Positions 55,932-64,000 of a stretch of DNA of 64,000 nt are shown in pieces. Source of the stretch: Ornithinimicrobium cavernae (GTDB taxonomy: Bacteria > Actinomycetota > Actinomycetes > Actinomycetales > Dermatophilaceae); NCBI RefSeq assembly GCF_003121625.1, contig NZ_QDDJ01000001.1, positions 124,001 to 188,000 of the forward strand. The letters run 5' to 3'. Numbering within the stretch: the first letter of the stretch is position 1; each line of letters begins with the position of its first letter. The position numbers and the translations under genes were made by a program. Under the pieces are notes generated by a model. The model saw only the letters and a program-made list of their open reading frames with translations, was not told the DNA's origin and searched no databases.

Positions 55932-57569
55932 ATGGCGGGAGACACCTCGACATCGCGGGCCGGCCCCACGCAGCGCGCCACCGAGCGGCTCGAGCGCTAC
56001 CGGCAGATGCGCGACTTCTCGCGCACGCCCGAGCCGAGCGGTGAGACCCCTGCCCTCGCCGGGGACGGGGACCGGGTCTTCGTCGTGCAGCGGCACCGGG
56101 CCACCGCCCGGCACTACGACTTCCGCCTGGAGGTGGACGGGACGCTGGCGAGCTGGGCGGTGCCCAAGGGACCCACCCTCGACCCGGACGTGCGGCGGCT
56201 TGCCATCCACGTCGAGGACCACCCCATGGAGTACCTGCACTTCGAGGGCGTGATTCCCGCGGGCGAGTACGGCGGCGGGGACGTCATCGTCTGGGACACC
56301 GGCACGTGGGAGCCCGGGGCGGACGAGGACCCGGCGACCGCCCTCAGGAACGGCACGCTGCACGTGATCCTGCACGGCGAGAAGCTGCGTGGCCAGTTCA
56401 TGCTGGTCCGCACGGCCCGGCAGCAGGGCGACAAGGAGCAGTGGCTGCTCTTCCACAAGCGCGACGAGCACGCCGCGCACGGCTGGGACGCCGAGGACCT
56501 CCCGCGGTCGGTGCTCAGCGATCGCACCAACGAGGAGGTGAGGGCCGACCCGGACGCCCTCTGGCACTCGGACCGCCCCGCCGCCGAGGCAGCGGAGTCG
56601 CTGCGCGTGGCACCACCCGACCCGCCGTCCGAGGACGAGCTCGCGGCCCTGGCGGAGCTGGGCTCCTCAGGCAGCTGGGAGGTCTACGGACGGTCGCTGC
56701 GGCTGACCAACCTGGACAAGGTCCTGTTCCCGGCCCGGGAGGGCGAGGAGGCGGTCACCAAGCGCGAGTTCATCCGGTATGCCGCACAGATAGCCCCCGT
56801 GCTCCTCCCCTATGTCTCGGGTCGGGCGCTCAACCTGCACCGGTACCCCGACGGCGCGCAGGGCAAGGGCTTCTGGCACAAGGAGCTGCCCGACCACGCC
56901 CCCGACTGGTTGCCCCGCTGGGACAACCCCGACGCCGACCCCGGCGAGACACGGACCTACCTGGTCGTGGACGAGGCGGCGGCGCTGGTCTGGGCGGCCA
57001 ACTTCGGTGCCCTGGAGTGGCACCCGTGGACCTCTCCGACGCAGGCCCCGGACTGCCCGTCCTACGTCATGTTCGACATCGACCCCGGCGAGCGCACCAC
57101 GTGGGCGCAGACCCTGGAGCTCGCGCGACTGCACCGGACGGCCTTCGAGCACCTGGAGCTGCGGGCCTACCCGAAGGTGACCGGGCGCCGCGGCCTCCAG
57201 GTCTGGGTGCCGATCCGGCGGGGCCCCAGCTTCGCCGACACGCGCGCCTGGGCCGAGACCGTCTCCCGCAGCGTCGGGGCGGTGCTGCCGGAGCTGGTGA
57301 GCTGGCGCTGGGAGGTCCGCAGCCGCAAGGGGCTGGCGCGCCTGGACTACACCCAGAACGCCGTCAACAAGACCCTCGTCGCGCCCTACAGCCCCCGTCC
57401 CTCCGCGGGCGCGCCGGTGTCCGCGCCGATCACCTGGGACGAGCTCGACGACCCCGACCTGCGACCCGACCGCTGGACGATCCGGACGGTCCTGGACCGC
57501 CTCGAGGACACCGGCGACCTGTTCCGCGGCGTGCTCCACGGCGACCAGCAGCTGCCCCGGGTCCGCTGA
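55932..57569 (+). CDS. LigD-like DNA repair protein: 3'-phosphoesterase plus polymerase domain
   Basis: 545 aa with an N-terminal 3'-phosphoesterase (PE) domain (residues ~45-200) and a C-terminal LigD-type primase/polymerase domain (~255-540); no ligase domain. The PE active-site residues known from Pseudomonas LigD (His42, His48, Asp50, Arg52, His84, Tyr88) appear here with the same spacing as His55, His61, Asp63, Arg65, His97 and Tyr101. The polymerase has the metal pair in MFDIDPG and LNLHRYPDG. It likely processes ends in Ku-dependent joining; no ku gene is in the window. Confidence 0.9.
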   Translation: MAGDTSTSRAGPTQRATERLERYRQMRDFSRTPEPSGETPALAGDGDRVFVVQRHRATARHYDFRLEVDGTLASWAVPKGPTLDPDVRRLAIHVEDHPMEYLHFEGVIPAGEYGGGDVIVWDTGTWEPGADEDPATALRNGTLHVILHGEKLRGQFMLVRTARQQGDKEQWLLFHKRDEHAAHGWDAEDLPRSVLSDRTNEEVRADPDALWHSDRPAAEAAESLRVAPPDPPSEDELAALAELGSSGSWEVYGRSLRLTNLDKVLFPAREGEEAVTKREFIRYAAQIAPVLLPYVSGRALNLHRYPDGAQGKGFWHKELPDHAPDWLPRWDNPDADPGETRTYLVVDEAAALVWAANFGALEWHPWTSPTQAPDCPSYVMFDIDPGERTTWAQTLELARLHRTAFEHLELRAYPKVTGRRGLQVWVPIRRGPSFADTRAWAETVSRSVGAVLPELVSWRWEVRSRKGLARLDYTQNAVNKTLVAPYSPRPSAGAPVSAPITWDELDDPDLRPDRWTIRTVLDRLEDTGDLFRGVLHGDQQLPRVR

Positions 57570-57760
57570 GGGCCGAGCCGTCTCACGGAGGACCCGCACC
57601 GGGCCCCGACGACACCAGACGCGTGCCCGAAGCGGCGATATCGGACTCACCGGCCCGCCACCCCACCACCACTCAGGGAGCTCGCCTACCCTGGCCTCGC
57701 CTGCTCGCCCCCCGGGGCGGAACAGACCGAGTCTCCGAGGGCCTCAGGAGGTCCCACACC

Positions 57761-59461
57761 ATGGTCCAACGGATCTGGGCGCTGCGCACCGCCCTGACCG
57801 TCATCCTCGCCCTGGTCGCCGGTCCGGCACCAGCACTCGTCACCGACACCGCCCAGGCGGCCCCCACCGCCCGGGCCGCCACACCACCGCTCAGCGGCTT
57901 CTTCGTCTCCGCGGGCAGCACCGATGCGGAGAACACCACGACCCTGCGTCAGATCAAGCAGGTCGGCGGCGACACCGTGGTGACCTTCGGCAACACCCTG
58001 CGCACGAGCTCGCTGGACGGCCAGGACCGGATCCGGACCGGCGGCGAGATCGACCCCGCCTTCACGGCCTGCCGGATCGACGGCCGGCCCTGCGCCACCG
58101 CGATGGCGGCGGAGGGGAGGATCCGCCGAGTCCTCACCTTCGCCAACCACAGCCACTTCACCCAGGGCGCCCTGCAGTGTCCGCTGGACCGGGCGATCAC
58201 CAGCCGTGGCCAGCGGTTCACGCTGCTGATGATCCCGACCGGGGGCGAGGGCTGCACCTCGGCCGACGGCCGGTACGACCTGGTCGCGATCCACGGAGGC
58301 GCCGCGAAGGGCATCGACCGGACGGTCTCGCTGCTCGCCGCCGCGGACCGGGCCGGGATGGCGGTCTACGTCGGGATGCCGTCGGTCGAGAAGCGCACGG
58401 ACGTCCCGTGGCTGCCGGACCTGAGCTACCAGGACACGTTCGCCGAGTTCACCGACCGGTTCCTGCGCTACCACAAGGCGGTCGGCGCCACCGCGGCGCT
58501 CGCCGGTTTCTACCACCACACCGAGATGCCGGTGGCCGCCGGGGACGTCTGGCAGCCGGTGCTCGACCTGTACCGCCTGCAGAACCGGGCCATCGCCCGG
58601 ATCCTCCCCGGCAGGGCCGCCCTGGTGTCGCCGTACCTCGACAACCGGAGGTCCGCGAACCCGGGCACGGACCGCGAGGAGCTGTCGGCGAAGACCAGGG
58701 ACGGGGCGAGGGCGATCGCGGAGACCGCCTCCGGCGTGCCGTTGACGATCGCCCTCCAGGACGGGATGGGGACCGGCAAGGGTGGCTCCTACCTGGTGAA
58801 CGAGCGCAACGGCCCGGTGGACCCGCATACCGCGGCCTTCGTGGGTGAGGGCACCTGGGACAACACCTACGTGATGCCGGTCAGTGACTCCTTCCGTGCG
58901 GCCAGCGCGGGGCTCGAGGGCACGGGCGCGAGGCTGTGGGCCAACGTGGAGGGGATGACCCCGCAGGGCGGTGCGGGCGACACCGGCTGCGGCGCCGGCG
59001 GGCCCCGCGGCAAGACCACCAAGGACCGGCTGGACCGCCAGGTGCAGGCGGTCGCTCGCTACACGGCCAAGAACATCTCGTTCCGGTGGGATCCCTACTA
59101 CACGTGCCAGGTGAGCGGCACCACGCTGGCCGAGGCGCTCCGGCACCACGTCAGCACGCCGCTGATCACGAACGCCGCCCTGAACCCGCAGAAGAACGCC
59201 CTGTGGGTGGCCGGCTACAACCTGGCCGGCTCGACGGCCACGGTGAAGTACACCGACACCCACGGCAGGGTGCGCACGGCCACCGCCCAGATCAGCGCGT
59301 TCTCGCCCGGCTACGGTCGCCACGCCCGTCTGGACCGGGGGCTGGAGGGCGCGACCTACCCGGTCACCTTCACCGAGCCGCAGCGCGGGAAGATCTTCAT
59401 CGTCTCGGTGACCAGCCGGACTGGTGGACCCGGGAGCCGCAGCTTCTCCCTGCGCTACTAG
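57761..59461 (+). CDS. Secreted DUF4434-like protein
   Basis: 566 aa with a Sec signal peptide (LTVILALVAGPAPALVTDTAQA). The region from LSGFFVSAGSTDAENTTTLRQIKQVGGDTVVTFG resembles DUF4434, a TIM-barrel family related to glycoside hydrolases; further barrel-like parts are FYHHTEMPV and ALVSPYLDNRR, with Glu/His that could be catalytic. The C-terminal ~110 residues form a beta-rich domain. AGGAGG is 9 nt before ATG 57761. Substrate unknown; extracellular sugar hydrolysis is only a suggestion. Confidence 0.75.
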   Translation: MVQRIWALRTALTVILALVAGPAPALVTDTAQAAPTARAATPPLSGFFVSAGSTDAENTTTLRQIKQVGGDTVVTFGNTLRTSSLDGQDRIRTGGEIDPAFTACRIDGRPCATAMAAEGRIRRVLTFANHSHFTQGALQCPLDRAITSRGQRFTLLMIPTGGEGCTSADGRYDLVAIHGGAAKGIDRTVSLLAAADRAGMAVYVGMPSVEKRTDVPWLPDLSYQDTFAEFTDRFLRYHKAVGATAALAGFYHHTEMPVAAGDVWQPVLDLYRLQNRAIARILPGRAALVSPYLDNRRSANPGTDREELSAKTRDGARAIAETASGVPLTIALQDGMGTGKGGSYLVNERNGPVDPHTAAFVGEGTWDNTYVMPVSDSFRAASAGLEGTGARLWANVEGMTPQGGAGDTGCGAGGPRGKTTKDRLDRQVQAVARYTAKNISFRWDPYYTCQVSGTTLAEALRHHVSTPLITNAALNPQKNALWVAGYNLAGSTATVKYTDTHGRVRTATAQISAFSPGYGRHARLDRGLEGATYPVTFTEPQRGKIFIVSVTSRTGGPGSRSFSLRY

Positions 59462-59524
59462 GGAAGAGTCGCTGCTACTGGGCCGGAGTCGCTGCGCCGG
59501 GCGGTCGCGGTGGCCTCCGGTCGG

Positions 59525-60796
59525 TCAGCCGCCGGTCACCCGTTTGGGGCGGGTGATCCCGCCGCCGTAGCCGAAGGGTGTGGCGGGCGGGCGACGCACC
59601 AGGTCACGGCGGAAGCCGGCGCGCGCGACGAGGGTCAGCAGGCACGCGACCAGGAAGGAGCCCGACGCCACCAGCCAGGCTCCCTCGAAGCTGACGGCGG
59701 AGATGAGCAGGCCGAAGAGCACCGGACCGATCGCGCCACCGGTGAACGCGCCGGCCTGCACGACCGAGGACGCCTTGGCCGGCGCGTCACGCCCGACCCG
59801 CGCCACGGCATACAGGAACAGCCCGGGCCAGGACCAGCCGAGCCCGAAGGCCAGGAAACCGAAGACCACGACCGCCCACGGCACCGGCAGCAGCCCGATC
59901 AGGAAGAGACAGACGGCCCCGAGGGCCATCTGCACGGCCACGATGCCCAGGTTGCCCCCGTGCCGACGGTCCGCGCGGTGGCCGGAGAAGACGCGGACCA
60001 GGATCGAGCTGCCCGATCCCGCGGCCATGAGCAGCCCCGCCTGCCCCACGGTGAGTCCGGTGTCGTGCGCCCAGCTGGCCAGGTAGGCGCCCAGGAAGTT
60101 GGCTGCCGCGCTGGCGAAGGTGATCGCGATCCCGCAGAGCAGGAGCGGCCACCGCGGCGCCTCGTCGCCCGGTCGCGCCGCGGCGGCCGCGCGGTCCCCA
60201 CCCGCTCTCGCCGGCGGGCTGAGGAGGGCCAGGACGATCACGAGCACCCCGGCACAGCCGGTGACCACGAACGTGCTCCGCCAGCCGAACAGCGCCGTCA
60301 TCGTCGGCACGGCGAGGCCACCGAACATGATCGCCGCCGGGACCGCGCTCTGCTTGATGCCGAAGCCCAGGCCCCTCCGGCGCACCGGCAGGGCCGTGGC
60401 CACCGTCTGGTTGGACGTGCCCTGGCAGGCAGCGTTCGCCAGCCCCAGCACCGCCATCGCGGGCACGAGCACCTCCCAGCGGTGCACCCCGAACGCCAGG
60501 CCGAAGCCTCCGAGCGCCACCAGGACCCCAGAGATCAACAGCCCCTGGCGCCGGGTCCAGCGCCCGAACTGGCCACCGCCGAGGATCGTGGCGACGGCTG
60601 CCACGCCGAAGAAGGTGCTGACCACGATGCCGAGCACGGACGGCCCGAAGTGGAGGTCCCGCTGCATGAGCACCGCCTGGGCGCCGACCAGGAACGGCGG
60701 GATCGCCCCCAGCGTCGTCAGCGCACTGGCCCCCAGCATCACCCGTGCCGCTCCGGGCTCCCCGTGGGGAGCACCCCTGACAGACCCTCCCCGCAC
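59525..60796 (-). CDS. MFS transporter, 12-helix type
   Basis: 423 aa from GTG 60796, chosen because GAGGAG is 6-8 nt upstream; upstream ATGs would extend into the operator region. About twelve hydrophobic helices, with QFGRWTRRQGLL as the loop 2-3 motif and GGLAVPTMTALFGWRSTFVVTG in the middle, similar to the CynX/nitrate-nitrite-like branch of MFS. Divergent from the GntR gene and the TRAP operon, so it may move the same or a related compound and share their control. Confidence 0.88.
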   Translation of the reverse strand: MRGGSVRGAPHGEPGAARVMLGASALTTLGAIPPFLVGAQAVLMQRDLHFGPSVLGIVVSTFFGVAAVATILGGGQFGRWTRRQGLLISGVLVALGGFGLAFGVHRWEVLVPAMAVLGLANAACQGTSNQTVATALPVRRRGLGFGIKQSAVPAAIMFGGLAVPTMTALFGWRSTFVVTGCAGVLVIVLALLSPPARAGGDRAAAAARPGDEAPRWPLLLCGIAITFASAAANFLGAYLASWAHDTGLTVGQAGLLMAAGSGSSILVRVFSGHRADRRHGGNLGIVAVQMALGAVCLFLIGLLPVPWAVVVFGFLAFGLGWSWPGLFLYAVARVGRDAPAKASSVVQAGAFTGGAIGPVLFGLLISAVSFEGAWLVASGSFLVACLLTLVARAGFRRDLVRRPPATPFGYGGGITRPKRVTGG

Positions 60797-60823
60797 GTCG
60801 CTCTCCTCAACCAAATCGTTATC

Positions 60824-60860
60824 TACATGCCATTGACGAAATGTACTGCCCTTTGACATA
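60824..60860. promoter_or_regulatory. Candidate GntR operator in the divergent MFS/GntR region
   Basis: An AT-rich patch holds two direct copies of a TAC-TGCC-TTGAC-type element (60824-60837 and 60843-60857) and the inverted pair TACAT (60824) / ATGTA (60841). A promoter-like TTGACG-N17-ACATAG for the GntR gene overlaps it. Confidence 0.5.
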
Positions 60861-60926
60861 GTGCCCCGTGGCAACCAACGGCGGTCCGACACCGCGCCCG
60901 CTGCACCAGAGGTGATGGAGATCAGT

Positions 60927-61727
60927 ATGTCGCGCAGTGCGCGCCGGACGGAGGAGCCGGGTTACCGACGGCTCGCCAGCCACCTGCGCGACGCGATCCG
61001 CGACCAGCGCTGGGCCGAGGGGGAGGCCCTGCCCACCGACGGGGAGCTGGGTCAGGAGTTCGGCGTCAGCCGCCAGACCGTCCGCCGCGCCTACCTCGAC
61101 CTGGTGAACGAGGGGCTGGTCTACCGGGTCCCCGGCAGCGGCACCTTCATCACCCCCTCGCACCTGAGGTACCGGCGACCGTTCGAGACCGTCGACGACC
61201 TGTTGGGCCTGGCCGACGACACCGAGCTCGAGGTGGTCCAGCCGCTCGCGGGAGCCTTCGACCCGGACGCCGTGCGTGCCCTGGGGCTCACCTCACGGCT
61301 GATGTACGCCATGCGCTTCGTGCGCCGCCACCGCGGCACCGTCTTCTGCCACACCTCCGTCTACCTCCCCCCGGCCGTGGGCCAGCTGCTGGAGGGCGAG
61401 CCCACCTTCGGTGAGACCGGCGCGACGACCACGACGACGGTCATCGGCGCGATCACGGCACGAGGCGTGCAGCTCAACGGCGCCGAGCAGACGATGACCG
61501 CCCGCGCCGCCACCGAGACCGACCGGGAGCGGCTCGGGTGCGACGTCGGCCATCCCCTGCTCCACATCGAGCGGCTCTATGTCGACTCCAGCGGTGCCGC
61601 CGTCGAGTGGGCCGTCTCCGACTTCCTACCCGAGCACTACACCCACCGGCTCCATCTCGGACGCCGGCGCAGTACCCCTTCGTCGATGACGGCGGAGCGG
61701 CCATCCATGAAAGGAACACCCTCATGA
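60927..61727 (+). CDS. GntR-family regulator with UTRA ligand domain
   Basis: 266 aa. The N-terminal winged helix is YRRLASHLRDAIRDQRWAEGEALPTDGELGQEFGVSRQTVRRAYLDL-like, continuing to GLVYRVPGSGTF; the UTRA domain (about 85-245) binds a small effector. ATG 60927 has GGAG 8 nt upstream; ATG 60915 is also possible. It overlaps the TRAP receptor gene by ATGA, so it is the operon's own first gene and likely its repressor, released by the transported compound. Confidence 0.9.
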   Translation: MSRSARRTEEPGYRRLASHLRDAIRDQRWAEGEALPTDGELGQEFGVSRQTVRRAYLDLVNEGLVYRVPGSGTFITPSHLRYRRPFETVDDLLGLADDTELEVVQPLAGAFDPDAVRALGLTSRLMYAMRFVRRHRGTVFCHTSVYLPPAVGQLLEGEPTFGETGATTTTTVIGAITARGVQLNGAEQTMTARAATETDRERLGCDVGHPLLHIERLYVDSSGAAVEWAVSDFLPEHYTHRLHLGRRRSTPSSMTAERPSMKGTPS

Positions 61728-62785
61728 CTACGCGCACTCTGCGCACCCTCGCCGGGGTCGTCGCCATCGGGGCCCTGGCCCTGACCAGCTGTGGCGGGGC
61801 CCGCAGCGGTGGCGGTGACGACGGTGGCGACAGCACCGGTGGTGGCGGCAGCGAGACCTTCACCCTGAAGTTCTCCCACGTCACGACGGACGCCACCCCC
61901 AAGGGCAAGGCGGCGATCTGGTTCGAGGAGGAGCTGGAGAAGCGGACCGACGGTCGCATCGACGTCGAGGTCTTCTCCAACTCCTCGCTCTACGGCGACA
62001 AGGACGAGATGCAGGCCATCCAGCAGAACTCCGTGCAGATGCTGGCTCCCGCCTCCGCCAAGTTCACGACCGTCGCCCCCGCCCTGCAGGTCCTGGACCT
62101 GCCGTTCCTGTTCGACACCCCGGAGGACATCCCGTCCGTCGCGGCGCCGGACACCGAGGTCGGCAAGGCGATCTTCGCCAACGACGACCTCGCGTCCAAG
62201 AACATGAAGGTGCTCGGCCTCTGGGACTCGGGCATGAAGCAGATCCACTCCAACAACCTCACCCAGAAGCCGGCGGACATGGAGGGCAAGAAGTACCGCA
62301 TCCAGCCCTCCGACGTCCTGAAGAGCCAGATCGAGGCCTGGGGAGGGTCCGCCGAGGCGATCGCCTTCGCCGAGGTCTACCCCGCCCTGCAGCAGGGTGT
62401 CATCGACGGTGGCGAGAACACCTACTCCAACATCGAGTCGCAGAAGATGCACACGGTGCAGAGCAACATCGCCGAGTCCAACCACGGCTACATCGGCTAC
62501 ATCCTGGTGGTCAACACCGAGTTCTTCGACAGCCTCCCCGAGGACCTGCAGCAGATCCTCGTGGAGACCGCTGAGGAGGCCTCGACCTACAACCGCGACA
62601 ACGCCGTGGCGGTGAACCAGGAGTCCAAGGAGGCCATCGAGGCCGAGGGCAGCACCGAGATCAATGTGTGGACCGACGAGGAGCGTCAGGCGTTCAAGGA
62701 TGTCGTCGTTCCCGAGATCTACGAGCAGTACCGCGATGTGATCGGCGACGAGATCATCGACGAGCTCCTGGCCAACCAGGAGTGA
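61724..62785 (+). CDS. TRAP transporter substrate-binding lipoprotein (DctP-like)
   Basis: 353 aa. Lipobox ALALTSCGG near residue 21, a Gly/Asp linker, then the DctP fold: FKFSHVTTDATPKGKA-like start, IDVEVFSNSSLYGDKDEM, the conserved Arg in KYRIQPSDV and EVYPALQQGVIDGGENTYSNI. It captures an organic acid-type ligand outside the cell for a sodium-coupled importer. Starts within the GntR stop codon with AAAGGA upstream. A GC-rich hairpin (62803-62829) separates it from the membrane genes. Confidence 0.92.
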   Translation: MTTRTLRTLAGVVAIGALALTSCGGARSGGGDDGGDSTGGGGSETFTLKFSHVTTDATPKGKAAIWFEEELEKRTDGRIDVEVFSNSSLYGDKDEMQAIQQNSVQMLAPASAKFTTVAPALQVLDLPFLFDTPEDIPSVAAPDTEVGKAIFANDDLASKNMKVLGLWDSGMKQIHSNNLTQKPADMEGKKYRIQPSDVLKSQIEAWGGSAEAIAFAEVYPALQQGVIDGGENTYSNIESQKMHTVQSNIAESNHGYIGYILVVNTEFFDSLPEDLQQILVETAEEASTYNRDNAVAVNQESKEAIEAEGSTEINVWTDEERQAFKDVVVPEIYEQYRDVIGDEIIDELLANQE

Positions 62786-62802
62786 TGATCCCTGTCCACC
62801 GA

Positions 62803-62829
62803 GCCGGGGCGGCCTCGCGCCGCCCCGGC
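62803..62829 (+). terminator. Intercistronic hairpin between TRAP receptor and small permease
   Basis: GCCGGGGCGGC (62803-62813) and GCCGCCCCGGC (62819-62829) form a perfect 11-bp stem with a 5-nt loop and no U tract, in the same place as the hairpin behind the Liv receptor gene. Confidence 0.65.
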
Positions 62830-62858
62830 ACCGACCCCCACCACAGAGGGGTGCAGAC

Positions 62859-63458
62859 GTGAAACCACTCGACCGGGCGCTCACGGTCATCGAGAACGTC
62901 ATCGCCGCAGGCACCCTTGCCGTGGCCGCACTGATCTCGATCGTGAACGTCATCCTCCGGCAGTTCGACAAGTCCTGGTTCTGGACCGAAGAGGCCGTCA
63001 TCTACCTGATCATCTACTCGACGTTCTTCGGCGCGATCGTCACGTTGCGGCACAACGAGCACGTCAGCGTGGACATCCTCGGCGTCTTCTTCAAGGACCG
63101 GGGCAAGAAGTGGCTGGCGCTGGTCGCCGGCACGGTCACGATCGTCTACCTGGTGATCATGGGCTACCTCGGTTGGCAGCTGATCGCCGAACCGTTCTCC
63201 TGGAGCACCGTCACCCCCGTGCTCAAGCTGCCGCTGTGGGTGGTCGAGCTCGCCGTGCCCCTGGGCATGACCCTCATGCTGATCCGCGCGGTCGAGATGC
63301 TGTGGCGCACGTGGAAGTACGGCGGACCCAGCGACGAGGAGCTGCTCGCGGCCGAGGCCGAGGCCACGGGTCTCACCCTCGAGGAGATCCGCGCCTCCCG
63401 CAAGGTCATCGCGACCGAGACGGACACCCAGGACGACACGAAGGAGGACGGCCGATGA
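62859..63458 (+). CDS. TRAP transporter small membrane subunit (DctQ-like)
   Basis: 199 aa with four hydrophobic helices. Family features are IVNVILRQFDKSWFWTEEA and TLRHNEHVSVDIL, and the usual Trp-rich ends. The charged C-terminal tail (EELLAAEAEATGLTLEEI) is cytoplasmic. GTG 62859 is the start. The stop overlaps the DctM start (ATGA). Confidence 0.92.
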   Translation: MKPLDRALTVIENVIAAGTLAVAALISIVNVILRQFDKSWFWTEEAVIYLIIYSTFFGAIVTLRHNEHVSVDILGVFFKDRGKKWLALVAGTVTIVYLVIMGYLGWQLIAEPFSWSTVTPVLKLPLWVVELAVPLGMTLMLIRAVEMLWRTWKYGGPSDEELLAAEAEATGLTLEEIRASRKVIATETDTQDDTKEDGR

Positions 63459-64000
63459 GCACCGAAGTCATCACCCTGATCGTGATCCTGTTCGTGCTGC
63501 TGTTCACGTCGACACCGATCGCGATGGCCCTGGGCCTGACCTCCTTCGTCTACCTCTACTACTTCACGACCGTTCCGCTGACCCAGGTGGTCGAGCGGTT
63601 GTTCAACGCGCTGAACAGCTTCCCCCTCATGGCGATCCCATTCTTCGTCCTGGCCGCCAACATCATGACCAGGGGCGGGATCAGCCGCCGGCTCACCGAG
63701 TTCGGCAACGCCCTCGTCGGGCAGTACCGCGGCGGCATGGCGATGACGGCCGTCCTGGCCTGCATGTTCTTCGCCGCGGTGTCCGGCTCCAGCCCCGCGA
63801 CGGTGATCGCGGTCGGCACGCTGATGATCCCGGCGATGATCCGGCACGGCTACTCCAAGGAGTTCTCGACCGGCCTCATCGCCACCTCGGGCTCGCTGGG
63901 CATCCTGATCCCTCCGTCGATCCCGCTGATCGTCTACGGCATCGCGACCGAGACCAGCATCGGTGACCTGTTCCTGGCCGGCATCCTGCCCGGCCTCGTG
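63455..64000 (+). CDS. TRAP transporter large permease (DctM-like), cut by window end
   Basis: The first ~182 residues of the 12-helix channel subunit, open at the right edge. Hydrophobic helices begin at once (VITLIVILFVLLFTSTPIAM), followed by FPLMAIPFFVLAANIMTRGG and the conserved ACMFFAAVSGSSPATVIAVG, then GSLGILIPPSIPLIVYG. AAGGAGG lies before ATG 63455. It couples ligand uptake to an ion gradient. Confidence 0.93.
   Translation, partial: MSTEVITLIVILFVLLFTSTPIAMALGLTSFVYLYYFTTVPLTQVVERLFNALNSFPLMAIPFFVLAANIMTRGGISRRLTEFGNALVGQYRGGMAMTAVLACMFFAAVSGSSPATVIAVGTLMIPAMIRHGYSKEFSTGLIATSGSLGILIPPSIPLIVYGIATETSIGDLFLAGILPGLV

Overview
The window is about 64 kb of high-GC DNA (my estimate by eye is roughly 70-72% G+C). 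Its genes have strong GC3 bias, frequent GTG starts and ATGA/GTGA stop-start overlaps. The gene set is typical of Actinobacteria: HspR/HAIR heat-shock control, an Rpf-like transglycosylase, SigE-family sigma factor, DUF3151, a LprG-P55 pair and a sunset-domain envelope protein. The order and content (dnaK-grpE-dnaJ-hspR, purA, fba, DedA, TrmH-like, pyrE, clpB, xthA) recall the Rv0350-Rv0427 region of Mycobacterium tuberculosis. The S8 protease with cell-wall-binding repeats and the apparent lack of mycolate genes fit a Micrococcales member better, perhaps of the Intrasporangiaceae/Ornithinimicrobiaceae type. That placement is inference.

Layout, left part. 1-3758: an ABC-2 exporter (minus) diverges from a NarL-type two-component system (plus), with a 22-bp dyad between them. 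3801-4200: a frameshifted VOC gene. 4242-5051: a 22-bp tandem repeat and 3-hydroxybutyrate dehydrogenase. 5232-10056: a complete Liv-type ABC importer operon, followed by a convergent PucR/GAF regulator. 12171-14955: a methyltransferase, a MerR metal-sensor operon whose second gene encodes a 24-residue cysteine-rich peptide, a DUF72 protein and a PPOX-fold protein. 15057-19255: a sulfotransferase, purA, and a SigE-type sigma factor with its anti-sigma candidate. 19417-25912: a TrmB/LuxR-type regulator, DUF3151-fba, TrmH-DedA, a repeat-rich sunset-domain protein and pyrE.

Middle part. 25958-33569: an SDR, an orphan Hcp-like protein, xthA, a lipoprotein, a phosphotransferase, an HhH-GPD glycosylase, and lprG with its P55-like MFS exporter. 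33620-36199: clpB with a HAIR operator. 36313-41315: a conserved hypothetical protein, Rpf-like factor with three SH3 domains, Nudix hydrolase, ZIP transporter, RraB-like protein and a NagD-like phosphatase. 41446-44370: a secreted subtilisin with three cell-wall-binding repeats. 44632-48979: the dnaK-grpE-dnaJ-hspR operon, again headed by a HAIR site.

Right part, more accessory. 49199-49746: a ParD/RelE-type toxin-antitoxin pair with a palindromic operator. 49919-54289: a second two-component system, a membrane protein and an SDR. 54598-55776: a gene graveyard where an acyl-CoA dehydrogenase fragment runs head-on into a frameshifted HD-domain gene. 55932-59461: a PE-POL LigD-like protein and a secreted DUF4434-like protein. 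59525-64000: an MFS transporter diverging from a GntR regulator that leads a TRAP transporter operon (the large permease is cut by the window end).

The most unusual item is the MerR-cysteine-rich-peptide operon at 12914-13481. It has a textbook MerR promoter (19-bp spacer, dyad operator), an apparently leaderless merR start, and a 24-aa peptide with seven cysteines coupled 1 nt behind merR and preceded by a strong Shine-Dalgarno. I found no tRNA, rRNA, CRISPR array or insertion sequence.
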